From Ensifer adhaerens (lineage in GTDB: Bacteria; Pseudomonadota; Alphaproteobacteria; Rhizobiales; Rhizobiaceae): DNA of 64,000 nucleotides. Location: positions 3,405,001 to 3,469,000 of the forward strand of contig NZ_CP118610.1 in NCBI RefSeq assembly GCF_028993555.1, given 5' to 3'. This document shows, piece by piece, positions 1 through 8,449 of this stretch. A program made the position numbers and the translations under genes. Under the pieces are notes generated by a model. It did no database searches and was not told the origin of the DNA. It saw nothing but the letters and a program-made list of their open reading frames with translations. Numbering within the stretch: position 1 is the first letter of the stretch; each line of letters opens with the position of its first letter.

Positions 1-1476
1 TACCACTGGATCCACATTCCGGTTGGATACCTCTATTGCATCAACAACCCGCGCACCGACTGGTGCTTCACCACAGCCGCGGAAGAGGGCCTCAACGGCC
101 GCTCGCTCGGCTATCCCCGCGGCAAGGTGCTCGGCGGCTGCTCCTCGATCAATGGCATGATCTATATGCGCGGCCAGGCTGAGGACTACGACCACTGGCG
201 CCAGCTCGGCTGCACCGGCTGGGGCTGGGACGACGTTCTGCCGCTCTTCAAGAAGTCCGAGGACCATTATCGCGGTGCCAACGAGATGCACGGCGCCGGC
301 GGCGAGTGGCGGGTGGAAAAGGCCCGCGTGCGCTGGGACGTGCTCGATGCTTTCCAGAAAGCCGCAACTGAAGCCGGCATTCCCGAGACGCCGGATTTCA
401 ACCGCGGCAGCAACGAAGGTTCCGGCTACTTCGATGTCAACCAGCGCTCCGGTATCCGCTGGAACACGGCGAAGGCATTCCTGCGCCCGGCGCAGAAGCG
501 CGGCAACCTGACGGTGCTCACCAAGGCGCATGTGCGCAAACTCATCATCGAGGACGATCGCATCGCCGGCGTCGAGTTCCAGCACGATGGTGTGGTGAAG
601 CGCGCCCGTGCCACCCGTGAGACCGTGCTTTCGGCCGGTGCCATCGGCTCGCCGCACATCCTCGAACTCTCAGGCATTGGCCGCGGTGACGTGCTTCAGG
701 AAAACGGCATCGAGGTCCGCCACGAACGCGCGGGCGTCGGCGAAAACCTGCAGGATCACCTGCAATTGCGCATGGCCTATAAGGTCACCGGCGTGCCGAC
801 GCTCAACGAAAAGGCCAATTCGCTGATCGGCAAAGCATCGATCGGGCTTGAATATCTGCTCAGGCGCTCCGGACCGATGGCGATGGCGCCGAGCCAGCTC
901 GGCATCTTCACCCGCTCCGGCCCGGAGAAGGAAACGCCCGATCTGCAGTACCACGTCCAGCCGGTCTCGCTCGACAGGTTCGGCGAGCCCGTTCATTCCT
1001 TCCCGGCGATCACCGCCAGCGTCTGCAACCTGCGGCCGGAAAGCCGTGGCTCGGTGCATCTGAAGGGGCCCGATTTTGCCGCCGCACCGGATATCCGGCC
1101 GCGCTACCTGACGGCCGAGGCCGACCGCAACGTCGCCGTCAGCGCCATCCGGCTGACCCGACAGATCGTCAAGCAACCCTCCTTCGCCCGCTTCAACCCG
1201 GTCGAGTTCAAGCCGGGCCCGTCCTATGAGAGTGAGGACGACCTGAAGCGTGCGGCCGGTGATATCGGCACGACGATCTTCCATCCGGTCGGGACCTGCC
1301 GCATGGGCGCCGATCCGGAAAGTGTCGTCGACCCGGAACTGCGGCTTCGCGGCCTCAAGGGCTTGCGCATCGCCGACGCCTCGATCATGCCGACGATCAC
1401 CTCTGGCAACACCAATTCGCCGACGATCATGATCGCCGAAAAGGCTGCGGGCATGATTTTGGCTGCCAATCGCTAA
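1..1476 (+). CDS. GMC oxidoreductase, choline-dehydrogenase-like (5' partial)
   Basis: FAD-dependent alcohol oxidoreductase of the glucose-methanol-choline family. The reading frame is open from base 1, so the gene starts outside the window; an internal ATG at 127 is not the true start, because the codons before it continue the conserved block ending YPRGKVLGG, followed by CSSINGMIYMRGQ. About 491 residues are present, so 45-60 N-terminal residues including the FAD-binding GxGxxG are missing. The second GMC signature (GAIGSPHILELSGIG) and the C-terminal HPVGTCRMG plus the end block with SGNTNSPTIMIAEKAA carry the usual active-site His and Asn. It resembles rhizobial BetA-type choline or other alcohol dehydrogenases. 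The betaine-aldehyde-dehydrogenase-like gene at 5818 would fit a shared role, but the two are not in one operon. Substrate is not proven. Confidence 0.9.
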   Translation, partial: YHWIHIPVGYLYCINNPRTDWCFTTAAEEGLNGRSLGYPRGKVLGGCSSINGMIYMRGQAEDYDHWRQLGCTGWGWDDVLPLFKKSEDHYRGANEMHGAGGEWRVEKARVRWDVLDAFQKAATEAGIPETPDFNRGSNEGSGYFDVNQRSGIRWNTAKAFLRPAQKRGNLTVLTKAHVRKLIIEDDRIAGVEFQHDGVVKRARATRETVLSAGAIGSPHILELSGIGRGDVLQENGIEVRHERAGVGENLQDHLQLRMAYKVTGVPTLNEKANSLIGKASIGLEYLLRRSGPMAMAPSQLGIFTRSGPEKETPDLQYHVQPVSLDRFGEPVHSFPAITASVCNLRPESRGSVHLKGPDFAAAPDIRPRYLTAEADRNVAVSAIRLTRQIVKQPSFARFNPVEFKPGPSYESEDDLKRAAGDIGTTIFHPVGTCRMGADPESVVDPELRLRGLKGLRIADASIMPTITSGNTNSPTIMIAEKAAGMILAANR

Positions 1477-1574
1477 GACCGTCGAAGGTGCTGATTCCAC
1501 GCCCGATTCAGGCCTCGTCGCGCCGGCGGATAACGGTAAACTGGCCGAAAAGCGACGCGAAATGCTTAAATCTC

Positions 1575-1620
1575 GGGGCTTGAGCCCCTATATCAGGCCC
1601 TGATGGCTCAGTTTTGAGCC
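1575..1620 (+). other. Two stem-loops before the Tim44-like gene
   Basis: Two perfect inverted repeats lie in the 162-base gap: GGGGC-TTGA-GCCCC at 1575-1588 and GGCTCA-GTTT-TGAGCC at 1605-1620. The first may end transcription of the oxidoreductase gene although no T-run follows. The second ends 18 bases before the ATG at 1639, close to its ribosome-binding site (AGGGG), so it could affect translation. Function is inferred only. Confidence 0.4.
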
Positions 1621-1638
1621 CAAGCAAGATTAGGGGTT

Positions 1639-2694
1639 ATGATGGCAATGCAGCGATTTGGGCGCTTTGGACGAACTCTGGCAATGATGGCGATCGGCAT
1701 GGTCGTCGCGCTGACCGTTGTGGACGTCGCCGAAGCGCGGCGTTCGGGCGGTGGCTTCGGCAGCCGCGGCACCCGCACCTTCTCGCAGCCGCCGGTGACC
1801 CGCACCGCGCCGACAAACGCGGCACCGATCGACCGTTCGATGACGCCGCGCCAAGACGCAGGCCCGGCCGCCACCAATCCGGCAGCCGGACAGACGCGCC
1901 CGACCAACGCCACCCAGCCGAACGCCCGTCCGGGCTTCTTCAGCGGCTTCGGCGGTTCCCTCCTCGGCGGCCTCATGGTCGGCGGCCTCATCGGCATGCT
2001 GATGGGCGGCGGCATCGGCGGTGCTGCCGGCTTCCTCGGCCTGATCGTGCAGATGCTTCTGATCGGCGGCCTGATCATGCTCGCCATGCGCTTCTTCGGC
2101 CGCCGCCGTCAGCAGACGGCCTATGCCGGCCCGTCCGAGCGCTCGTCGGGTCAGTCGCCGTCGAACGGCATGCCGTCGTTCAAGATCCCGAGCATCGGCG
2201 GCGGCCAGCCGGGTGGCCAGGCGCAAGCTCGGCCCCAGGCCGCGCCTCAGCCGGCGCCCGTCACCGATGGCCCCGCCGATGAAATCGGCATCCAGGGGTC
2301 CGACCTCGAGCAGTTCGAAAAGATGCTGAAGGACGTGCAGGCCGCTTACGCCGCGGAAGACTACGGCACGCTGCGTCGCCTGACGACGCCGGAAGCCATG
2401 TCCTATCTTGCCGAAGAACTCAGCGACAACGCGACGAGCGGCGTCAAGAACGATGTGCGCGACGTGCACCTGGTTCAGGGCGACGTGGCCGAAGCCTGGT
2501 CCGAAAACGGCACCGAGTACGCGACCGTCGCGATGCGCTACGAGAGCATCGACGTGATGCGCGACCGCGCCACCGGCAAGGTGATCAGCGGCGATCCGGA
2601 CAAGCTGACGGAAGCAGTCGAACTCTGGACCTTCGTTCGCAAGCCGGGCGCCGAATGGCAGGTTTCGGCGATCCAGGGTGTCAGCCACGACTAA
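1639..2694 (+). CDS. Tim44-like domain membrane protein
   Basis: 351-residue inner-membrane protein of the bacterial Tim44-like family. It has an N-terminal hydrophobic signal/anchor (about residues 10-30), a low-complexity Pro/Ala/Thr stretch, and a Gly-rich hydrophobic block (about 105-155, GGLMVGGLIGMLMGGG) that can form one or two membrane passes and ends in a positive FFGRRR. A Gln/Pro/Ala linker follows, then the Tim44-like domain from about residue 215 to the end, with a run of charged helices and a WTFVR-type strand near the end. The family is thought to hold a lipid-binding NTF2-like fold; its bacterial role is unsettled. The start at 1639 is preceded by AGGGG. A strong terminator follows at 2719, so it appears to be a single-gene unit. 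Confidence 0.85.
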   Translation: MMAMQRFGRFGRTLAMMAIGMVVALTVVDVAEARRSGGGFGSRGTRTFSQPPVTRTAPTNAAPIDRSMTPRQDAGPAATNPAAGQTRPTNATQPNARPGFFSGFGGSLLGGLMVGGLIGMLMGGGIGGAAGFLGLIVQMLLIGGLIMLAMRFFGRRRQQTAYAGPSERSSGQSPSNGMPSFKIPSIGGGQPGGQAQARPQAAPQPAPVTDGPADEIGIQGSDLEQFEKMLKDVQAAYAAEDYGTLRRLTTPEAMSYLAEELSDNATSGVKNDVRDVHLVQGDVAEAWSENGTEYATVAMRYESIDVMRDRATGKVISGDPDKLTEAVELWTFVRKPGAEWQVSAIQGVSHD

Positions 2695-2718
2695 CGCGGA
2701 CGCGAAATGAAATCGACG

Positions 2719-2759
2719 AAAGGCCCGGTCGGCTCCGCCGCACCGGGCCTTTTCCTTTT
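2719..2759 (+). terminator. Rho-independent terminator
   Basis: AAGGCCCGGT at 2720-2729 pairs with ACCGGGCCTT at 2742-2751 and is followed by a T-rich run. It ends the Tim44-like gene, and it lies just beyond the stop of the convergent LysR gene, so it may serve both. Confidence 0.85.
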
Positions 2760-2764
2760 CACCG

Positions 2765-3691
2765 TCACGCGATTGCCGGAACAGCCTCCGACGCGCCAAG
2801 AATCTGGGTGATCACGTCCCGGAGCCAACGGTGGGCAGGGTCAGCGTCGCGCCGCCGATGCCAGATCTGTCGAAAGGCAAAGGGCGGAATGGCAAAGGGG
2901 GGATAGAAGACAGTCAGCGGCCCGGCCTCTGCGTCGAGCGGCAGGATACGGCGTGCCACCGTCAGCACGAGATCGGTTCCGAGAACGAGGCCAGGTGCGG
3001 CACTCCAATGGGGCAGCGCCAGCGCAATGCGGCGTTTGTGCCCTGCGGCCGCCAGCGCCAGGTCGATCTCGTTGCCGGTGTCGCCGCGCAGCGAAACGAG
3101 GATATGCGGTCGCTGCAGATAGACCGTGAGATCCATCGTCTTTTCATCACCAAGGCTGGCGGCATCTGCCAGACAGGCGAAGTGCTCTTCGAAGAGAAGC
3201 GATGTTCTGAGATCCTCGGCAAGGACGGGAAACACGCCGAGCGCCAGGTCGATCTCGCCGTCGATCGCCTGCGACATCATCACTTCGCGGCTAGCCTGGC
3301 TGATGATGAGATCGACGTTTGGCGCGCCCCTGCGCAGCACCGCCATCAACTTCGGCAGCAGCACGAGTGCCGCATAATCGGACATCGCCAGCCGAAAGAC
3401 ATGCCGCTCGCGCAAGGGATCGAACGCCTCTGATCCCATGAGCTGGCGCATGTGCGCCAGCGCCTCGGCGAGCCGAGGGGCGATCTCCAGCGCGCGCACG
3501 GTCGGTTCAAGCTGTCCGCCACGGCGCACGAGCAGTGGATCGTCGAAGAGAACTCGCAAACGCGCAAGCGCATGGCTCACGGCCGGCTGGCTTTTGTTGA
3601 GCCTGATCGCCGCCCGGGAGACATGCCGTTCTGCGAGCAGGGCATCGAGCACCACCAGCAAGTTCAGATCGATCGCGCCAAGATTATTCAT
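2765..3691 (-). CDS. LysR-family transcriptional regulator
   Basis: 308-residue LysR regulator. The N-terminal winged helix-turn-helix is clear: LNLLVVLDALLAERHVSRAA then KSQPAVSHALARLR, followed by the wing with LLVRRGG. The rest is the periplasmic-binding-protein-like effector domain (from about residue 90, with MSDYAALVLLPKL). An upstream extension of 28 codons to 3775 is open but lies outside the family start; the ATG at 3691 gives the usual MNNLGAIDLN beginning. It is divergent from the YdcZ-like transporter gene with 83 bases between the starts, the common layout for a LysR regulator and its target. The effector is unknown. Confidence 0.9.
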   Translation of the reverse strand: MNNLGAIDLNLLVVLDALLAERHVSRAAIRLNKSQPAVSHALARLRVLFDDPLLVRRGGQLEPTVRALEIAPRLAEALAHMRQLMGSEAFDPLRERHVFRLAMSDYAALVLLPKLMAVLRRGAPNVDLIISQASREVMMSQAIDGEIDLALGVFPVLAEDLRTSLLFEEHFACLADAASLGDEKTMDLTVYLQRPHILVSLRGDTGNEIDLALAAAGHKRRIALALPHWSAAPGLVLGTDLVLTVARRILPLDAEAGPLTVFYPPFAIPPFAFRQIWHRRRDADPAHRWLRDVITQILGASEAVPAIA

Positions 3692-3774
3692 CAAACGAAT
3701 ATAGCACGTGATAAATTGGAATTTCCATTCTTGCAGTCGATGAAGAAGAATTGGGCAGTCAAGAAGGAAAAACA

Positions 3775-4263
3775 ATGCCCACTCTCTCCTCCCTCCTCAT
3801 GCTTGCCGCGGCGATCTTCGCCGGCGCCGTCGTCCCCCTCCAGGCCGGCGCCAATGCCAACCTTGGCCGCCTCCTCGGCCATCCGCTCTGGGCGACCACC
3901 GTCTCGCTCGGCGTCAGCCTCGCGCTCATCCTACCGATGCTGATTGCCTTGCGGGCGCCGTTGCCAAGCCTCTCGTTGGCTTTCAAGGGTCCGTGGTGGA
4001 TCTGGATCGGCGGCCTCGCCGGTGTGATCTACATCACCGCGGCTCTCCTCCTTGCGCCGACGCTCGGCGCGGCAAGCTTCATCGTCGCTGTCATCGCCGG
4101 CCAGATGGTCATCTCCATGCTGATCGATCACTACGGCCTGATGGGTTTCCCGCAAAAGCCGGTCAATGCGGCGCGGCTGACCGGCCTGCTCTTCATCGTC
4201 GGCGGCATGGTGATCACGCAGATCGCCAATGTTGCTCCGGCCTTGGCCAACGCAACGCGATAG
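3775..4263 (+). CDS. DMT-superfamily transporter (YdcZ/DUF606)
   Basis: 162-residue integral membrane protein of the drug/metabolite transporter superfamily, DUF606 (YdcZ) type. Five hydrophobic segments are visible, including the family start with AGAVVPLQAGANANLGR and the second half with GQMVISMLIDHYGL, a typical YdcZ signature. The start at 3775 is chosen over 3751 because AAGAAGGAAA sits just before it and the protein then begins directly with the first membrane segment. Such short five-helix proteins act as pairs or dimers. The divergent LysR gene is its likely regulator. The substrate is unknown. Confidence 0.85.
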   Translation: MPTLSSLLMLAAAIFAGAVVPLQAGANANLGRLLGHPLWATTVSLGVSLALILPMLIALRAPLPSLSLAFKGPWWIWIGGLAGVIYITAALLLAPTLGAASFIVAVIAGQMVISMLIDHYGLMGFPQKPVNAARLTGLLFIVGGMVITQIANVAPALANATR

Positions 4264-4376
4264 CGCCGCAAAGCGACGCGGGCAGCCAGACCAACGCGGC
4301 TGCCGCTTGTCACCTGGGAAGCGCGCATGGTAGATGGCTGATCATGTCGAGCGAACCCCATTTGATGGCCTGAGCT

Positions 4377-4393
4377 GCCCCGCAAGGCGGGGC
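4377..4393 (+). other. GC-rich hairpin between transporter genes
   Basis: GCCCCGC-AAG-GCGGGGC is a perfect 7-bp stem in the 208-base gap between the YdcZ-like and MFS genes. No T-run follows, so it is a weak terminator candidate at best. Confidence 0.4.
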
Positions 4394-4471
4394 TTGCAAC
4401 CGTGAGCCCAGAACCGTCCGCCTGTCGAGCGGACAGATTACGTTCGCATCGATCCGCCCAAAGCTCGGCCC

Positions 4472-5716
4472 TTGAAAGGGCACCCGGATCGACTGCCTGC
4501 CATCGGGCTCGTCATGACCACACCCAATCTCTGGGGCGCCGCCGCCTTCCGGCGCATCAGCCTCGTTCTCGTTGTCCATTCTTTCGGTTCCTGGATGCTC
4601 GTTGCCGCGTTGCCGCTCATCGTCGCCGCACGCTTCGGCGCCGGCGCTGAACTCGTGGGCAGCCTGGCTCTCCGCCTTCTGCCGCGCATCCTGTTTGCGC
4701 CCCTGGCCGCAGCCCTCCTGCGGAGAACCGGTCCGCACATTCCGGTCCGCTGTGCGATCGCTGGCATCGCCGTAGCGATCCCGGGCCTGGCACTGGCACC
4801 GGATGCGATAACCCTGCAAGCAATCGTCTTCCTCATCGGCCTTGCGGATACGGTGATCACGCCGGGCCTTCTCACGCTCCGTGCCGCCTCCGTACCGCCC
4901 GCCCGCAATATGGAAGCCAACACCGCCTTCCAGGCCATCGACCGCTTCGCCAAGATCTTCGGCCCGCCGGCGACGGGTCTTGCAGCGGCCGCGACCTCGA
5001 TATCCGCGACACTGTTTGCCCTGGCGCTCGGCCACATCGTCGCGGCAGCTCTCCTTTTGCGCCATGCCGGCAACCGGCAGCCATGTGCGCCTTCCGTCTC
5101 CAATGCCCCGAATTTCCGGCAGGAGGTCATCACGATCCTGCGCGACAATCCGTTGCTGTGGGCTCTGCTGCTCCCTGCCCTGGGCTACATGGTTTCGCTC
5201 GGCGCGCTGCAGCCATTCCTGTTCTGGCTCAACCGTGACCAGTTTCATCTGGGACCGGAGATGTGGACCGTGCTGCTCGGCGCCCAAGGGCTGGGCGCCC
5301 TGATCGGCGCCCTTGTCTCGAGCCGGCTGGCGAGAGTTCTCACCGAGACGCGTGCACTGTTGCTTGCCTATCTCGCCGCAAGCCTATTGGAGGGCATCTC
5401 GACCTTCGCGCTGATCTTCGCGCCCGATCATGGTACGGCCACGGCGCTGCTGATCGTCGGCGGCATACCGGAGATGGTCGCATTCGCGGCCTACTTCACT
5501 CTCGTGCAGCGATGCCTGTCGCTGGAACGCCAGACTGTCTTCTATGCCCTTACCTTGCCGCTGATGGATCTCTGCCTTGCTGCAGGGGTGCTGTCCGGAG
5601 CGATCTGTACGAGCGGGCTCATGTCCCTTGGGCAATTCTGGTTGTTTGCCAGCGCCTGTGCCGTGCTGCCGGTTCTGCCGTTCCTCGGATGGCGCGGGCG
5701 GATTGCCGACCGCTGA
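4472..5716 (+). CDS. MFS transporter (DHA3-like exporter)
   Basis: About 400-residue major facilitator with 12 predicted membrane helices. Helix 1 is the RISLVLVVHSFGSW region, helices 2-4 surround LLPRILFAPLAAALLRRTG, and a central loop with FRQEVITILRDNPLLWALLLP begins the second half. That loop and the weak A-motif resemble macrolide-exporter-like (DHA3) members. The frame opens with TTG at 4472; ATG at 4514 gives a more usual N-terminus (MTTPNLWG) and is the more likely start, 42 bases downstream. No operon partner. Substrate unknown; export of a drug or metabolite is family inference. A strong terminator follows. Confidence 0.8.
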   Translation: MKGHPDRLPAIGLVMTTPNLWGAAAFRRISLVLVVHSFGSWMLVAALPLIVAARFGAGAELVGSLALRLLPRILFAPLAAALLRRTGPHIPVRCAIAGIAVAIPGLALAPDAITLQAIVFLIGLADTVITPGLLTLRAASVPPARNMEANTAFQAIDRFAKIFGPPATGLAAAATSISATLFALALGHIVAAALLLRHAGNRQPCAPSVSNAPNFRQEVITILRDNPLLWALLLPALGYMVSLGALQPFLFWLNRDQFHLGPEMWTVLLGAQGLGALIGALVSSRLARVLTETRALLLAYLAASLLEGISTFALIFAPDHGTATALLIVGGIPEMVAFAAYFTLVQRCLSLERQTVFYALTLPLMDLCLAAGVLSGAICTSGLMSLGQFWLFASACAVLPVLPFLGWRGRIADR

Positions 5717-5742
5717 GCGACCGCTCTGAGCCAAAAAGATCA

Positions 5743-5779
5743 ACGCCAGCCGTCACTTGCGGCTGGCGTGTTTCGTTTC
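5743..5779 (+). terminator. Rho-independent terminator
   Basis: ACGCCAGCCG at 5743-5752 pairs with CGGCTGGCGT at 5760-5769, followed by a T-rich stretch. It ends the MFS gene. Confidence 0.8.
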
Positions 5780-5817
5780 GACTGGCCATACTCTCTGCGG
5801 GCTAGAAGGGGTTTGGC

Positions 5818-7296
5818 ATGCAGGATCGATTGTTCATCGACGGAAAATGGGAAAAGCCGCGGCGCGGTGGCACGCTCGACGTCATCAACCCGGCGACGGA
5901 GGAGATCATCCACCGCGCACCCGCCGCAACTTATGAAGACATCGACCGGGCCGTGAAAGCCGCTCGTATCGCCTTCGACAATGGTGGCTGGCGGCAATTA
6001 TCCGGCACCGAGCGCGCCGCCTATCTTCGGGCGATCGCCGCAAAGATCGAGGAGAAGCGCCACTCGCTGGCGCGGCTCGAAGTGGCCGACAACGGTAAGC
6101 CGCTGCCCGAGGCGCTGTGGGACATCGACGATGCCGCAGGCTGCTTTCGCTACTATGCAGGCCTTGCCGAAGAACTGGATGCCGATCCCGAAGAGACAAT
6201 CGCCGTCAGCGACAGTCGCTTCACGTCTCGGGCCGTGCGCGAGCCGCTCGGCGTCGTCGGCGCGATTACGCCCTGGAACTATCCGCTGCTGATGGTCTCC
6301 TGGAAAGTCGCACCGGCGCTTGCCGCCGGTTGCACCATCGTGCTCAAGCCCTCGGAGCTGACGCCGCTGACGGCGCTGGAACTCGGCGCCATCGCCGAGG
6401 AGATCGGCCTGCCGCCCGGCGTGCTCAATATCGTCACCGGTACCGGCGCGGATGCCGGTCAGCCGCTCACCGAGCACCCCCTGGTCGACAAGCTCGCCTT
6501 CACCGGCTCTGTCGTCACCGGCCGCAAGGTGATGATGGCCGGTGCCCAGGACATCAAGAACGTCAGCCTCGAACTCGGCGGCAAGTCACCCTTCGTCGTC
6601 TTTGCCGACAGCGACATCGACAAGGCCGTCGAATGGATCATGTTCGGCATCTTCTGGAATCAGGGCCAGGTCTGTTCGGCGACCTCGCGGGTGCTGGTCG
6701 AGGAGGAGATCTACGAGACTGTCGTCAGGCGTCTTTGCGAGGAAGCCGCGAAGATCAAGATCGGCAACGGCCTGGAGGATGGCACCCTGCTCGGGCCGAT
6801 CGTCTCCCGCGGCCAATATGACAAAGTTGTCGGCGCCATCGATCGCGCCCGGCAGGACGGTGCCACGGTCGCAACAGGCGGCGGCCGCCCGGCAGGCCTG
6901 AACAGCGGTTACTTCCTCGAGCCGACTGTGCTGACCGACATGCGCGACGACAGTTTCGTCTGGCGCGAAGAGATCTTCGGCCCGGTCGTCTGCGTCAAGC
7001 CGTTTCGCGAGGAGGCGGACGCGATCCGCATGGCCAACGACAGCCGCTTCGGGCTGGCCGCGGCTGTCATGTCGGCCGACCGCGAGCGTTGCGAACGCGT
7101 CGCCCGAGCCTTTCGCGCAGGCATCGTCTGGATCAACTGCTCGCAACCGACCTTCACCGAAGCCCCCTGGGGCGGCTACAAGCAATCGGGCATCGGCCGT
7201 GAGCTCGGCCGCTGGGGTCTTTCGAACTATCTCGAGACCAAGCAGATCACCAGCTTCGACACCGACGAGCCCTGGGGCTGGTACATCAAGGAGTAG
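5818..7296 (+). CDS. Aldehyde dehydrogenase, betaine-aldehyde-dehydrogenase-like
   Basis: 492-residue NAD(P)-dependent aldehyde dehydrogenase, full length. It shows the ITPWNYP motif of the cofactor site, the general base Glu252 in LELGGKSP, and the nucleophile Cys286 in GQVCSATS. The C-terminal EAPWGGYKQSGIGRELG resembles plant-type betaine aldehyde and amino-aldehyde dehydrogenases. With the choline-dehydrogenase-like gene at the left edge this suggests a choline/betaine or related amino-alcohol route, but it stands alone between its own flanking gaps and no transporter or BetI-type regulator is beside it. The related substrates gamma-aminobutyraldehyde or other aldehydes are equally possible. 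Confidence 0.88.
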   Translation: MQDRLFIDGKWEKPRRGGTLDVINPATEEIIHRAPAATYEDIDRAVKAARIAFDNGGWRQLSGTERAAYLRAIAAKIEEKRHSLARLEVADNGKPLPEALWDIDDAAGCFRYYAGLAEELDADPEETIAVSDSRFTSRAVREPLGVVGAITPWNYPLLMVSWKVAPALAAGCTIVLKPSELTPLTALELGAIAEEIGLPPGVLNIVTGTGADAGQPLTEHPLVDKLAFTGSVVTGRKVMMAGAQDIKNVSLELGGKSPFVVFADSDIDKAVEWIMFGIFWNQGQVCSATSRVLVEEEIYETVVRRLCEEAAKIKIGNGLEDGTLLGPIVSRGQYDKVVGAIDRARQDGATVATGGGRPAGLNSGYFLEPTVLTDMRDDSFVWREEIFGPVVCVKPFREEADAIRMANDSRFGLAAAVMSADRERCERVARAFRAGIVWINCSQPTFTEAPWGGYKQSGIGRELGRWGLSNYLETKQITSFDTDEPWGWYIKE

Positions 7297-7413
7297 CGAC
7301 GACCGTGTCGCGGAAGCCGCGGCGTCAAATTCCCTTCATGCGCCTGTGAAATAAGCCGACTAACGATAGCATCCCACAGGCTGTCGCGGGGCACACTCAA
7401 TCCGGAGGGTCAG

Positions 7414-8328
7414 ATGAACAGTTCGAACGACGAAACACAGGACTGGCTGGAAGCGGAATTGGCCGACACGCTCGATGAGGATTACGAGCTCGAGCTCTCC
7501 GAGCCGGCGCTGTCGGAAGAGATCCGCAAGATCTACCGAAAGAGCCACCCGCCATCGATCCCGCGTATCGATTACTTCCGGACGCTCCTGAGGCTTCAGT
7601 CCGAGCTGATCAAGCTGCAGGACTGGGTGGTCTACCACAAGGAAAAGGTCGTGGTGATCTTCGAGGGCCGTGATTCTGCCGGCAAGGGCGGTGTCATCAA
7701 GCGTATCACTCAAAGGCTCAACCCGCGCGTCGTGCGCGTCGCAGCGCTGCCGGCGCCGTCCGACCGTGAAAAGACGCAATGGTATTTCCAGCGCTACGTG
7801 CCGCACCTGCCGGCCGGCGGCGAGATCGTGCTGTTCGACCGCTCCTGGTACAACCGCTCCGGCGTCGAGCGCGTCATGGGCTTTGCTACCGAAAACCAGG
7901 TCGAGCAGTTCTTCGACGACGTGCCGGAGTTCGAGCGCATGCTGGTACGCTCGGGCATCCGGCTGGTGAAATACTGGTTCTCGATCACCGACGAGGAACA
8001 GCAGATGCGCTTCCTCGTGCGCATCCACGATCCCTTGAAGCAGTGGAAGCTGTCGCCGATGGACCTGCAGTCGCGGGTCCGCTGGGAAGGCTACACCAAG
8101 GCCAAGGAAGAGACCTTTGCCCGCACCAACATTCCGGAAGCCCCGTGGCACATCGTCGAAGGCAACGACAAGAAGCGCGCCCGGCTCAACTGCATCGACC
8201 ATCTGTTGACACAGATCCCTTACGAGGACGTGCCGCACGAGGAAATCTCGCTGCCGGAGCGCGTCTTCAACCCGGACTACGAGCGCAAGGTGCTGCCGCC
8301 GGAACTCTACGTGCCGTCAAAGTACTGA
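7414..8328 (+). CDS. ppk2: Polyphosphate kinase 2
   Basis: 304-residue cytoplasmic PPK2, which moves phosphate between inorganic polyphosphate and nucleoside diphosphates. It has a single PPK2 domain (about residues 50-280) with Walker A GRDSAGKGG, the lid with RVVRVAALPAPSDREKTQWYFQRY, and the Walker B-like FDRSWYNRSGVERVMGF. An acidic N-terminal tail (about 35 residues) precedes it. The length and the single domain fit class I enzymes, which mainly make GTP or ATP from polyphosphate. The ATG at 7414 has GGAGG eight bases before it. It is a single-gene unit with a terminator at 8366. Rhizobia usually carry more than one ppk2, so which paralogue this is cannot be told. Confidence 0.93.
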   Translation: MNSSNDETQDWLEAELADTLDEDYELELSEPALSEEIRKIYRKSHPPSIPRIDYFRTLLRLQSELIKLQDWVVYHKEKVVVIFEGRDSAGKGGVIKRITQRLNPRVVRVAALPAPSDREKTQWYFQRYVPHLPAGGEIVLFDRSWYNRSGVERVMGFATENQVEQFFDDVPEFERMLVRSGIRLVKYWFSITDEEQQMRFLVRIHDPLKQWKLSPMDLQSRVRWEGYTKAKEETFARTNIPEAPWHIVEGNDKKRARLNCIDHLLTQIPYEDVPHEEISLPERVFNPDYERKVLPPELYVPSKY

Positions 8329-8365
8329 CAACGAAGCGAAGACCCTCGTCCGTTCGCAGTTGAAA

Positions 8366-8395
8366 GCGAGGCGGCACCCGCCCGCCTCGCTTGCA
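8366..8395 (+). terminator. Terminator hairpin after ppk2
   Basis: GCGAGGCGG (8366-8374) pairs with CCGCCTCGC (8382-8390), a 9-bp perfect stem between ppk2 and the RpiR gene, followed by TTGCAATGT. The T-run is poor, so the terminator is only moderately supported. Confidence 0.6.
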
Positions 8396-8423
8396 ATGTC
8401 TCCCCGAACATCAGAGATTGCCG

Positions 8424-8439
8424 TGAAACGACAGTTTCA
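8424..8439 (+). promoter_or_regulatory. Likely RpiR operator (autoregulation)
   Basis: TGAAAC-GACA-GTTTCA is a perfect palindrome ending 10 bases before the ATG of the RpiR gene at 8450. It shares the GAAA-N6-TTTC pattern with four sites in front of the neighbouring MFS operon, which suggests that the regulator binds both places and controls its own gene. Confidence 0.65.
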
Positions 8440-8449
8440 TGGAATCGAC

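Noticed and set aside
670..1500. 276-codon minus-strand ORF over the GMC oxidoreductase
   Set aside because: Antisense shadow of a well-conserved gene on the other strand.
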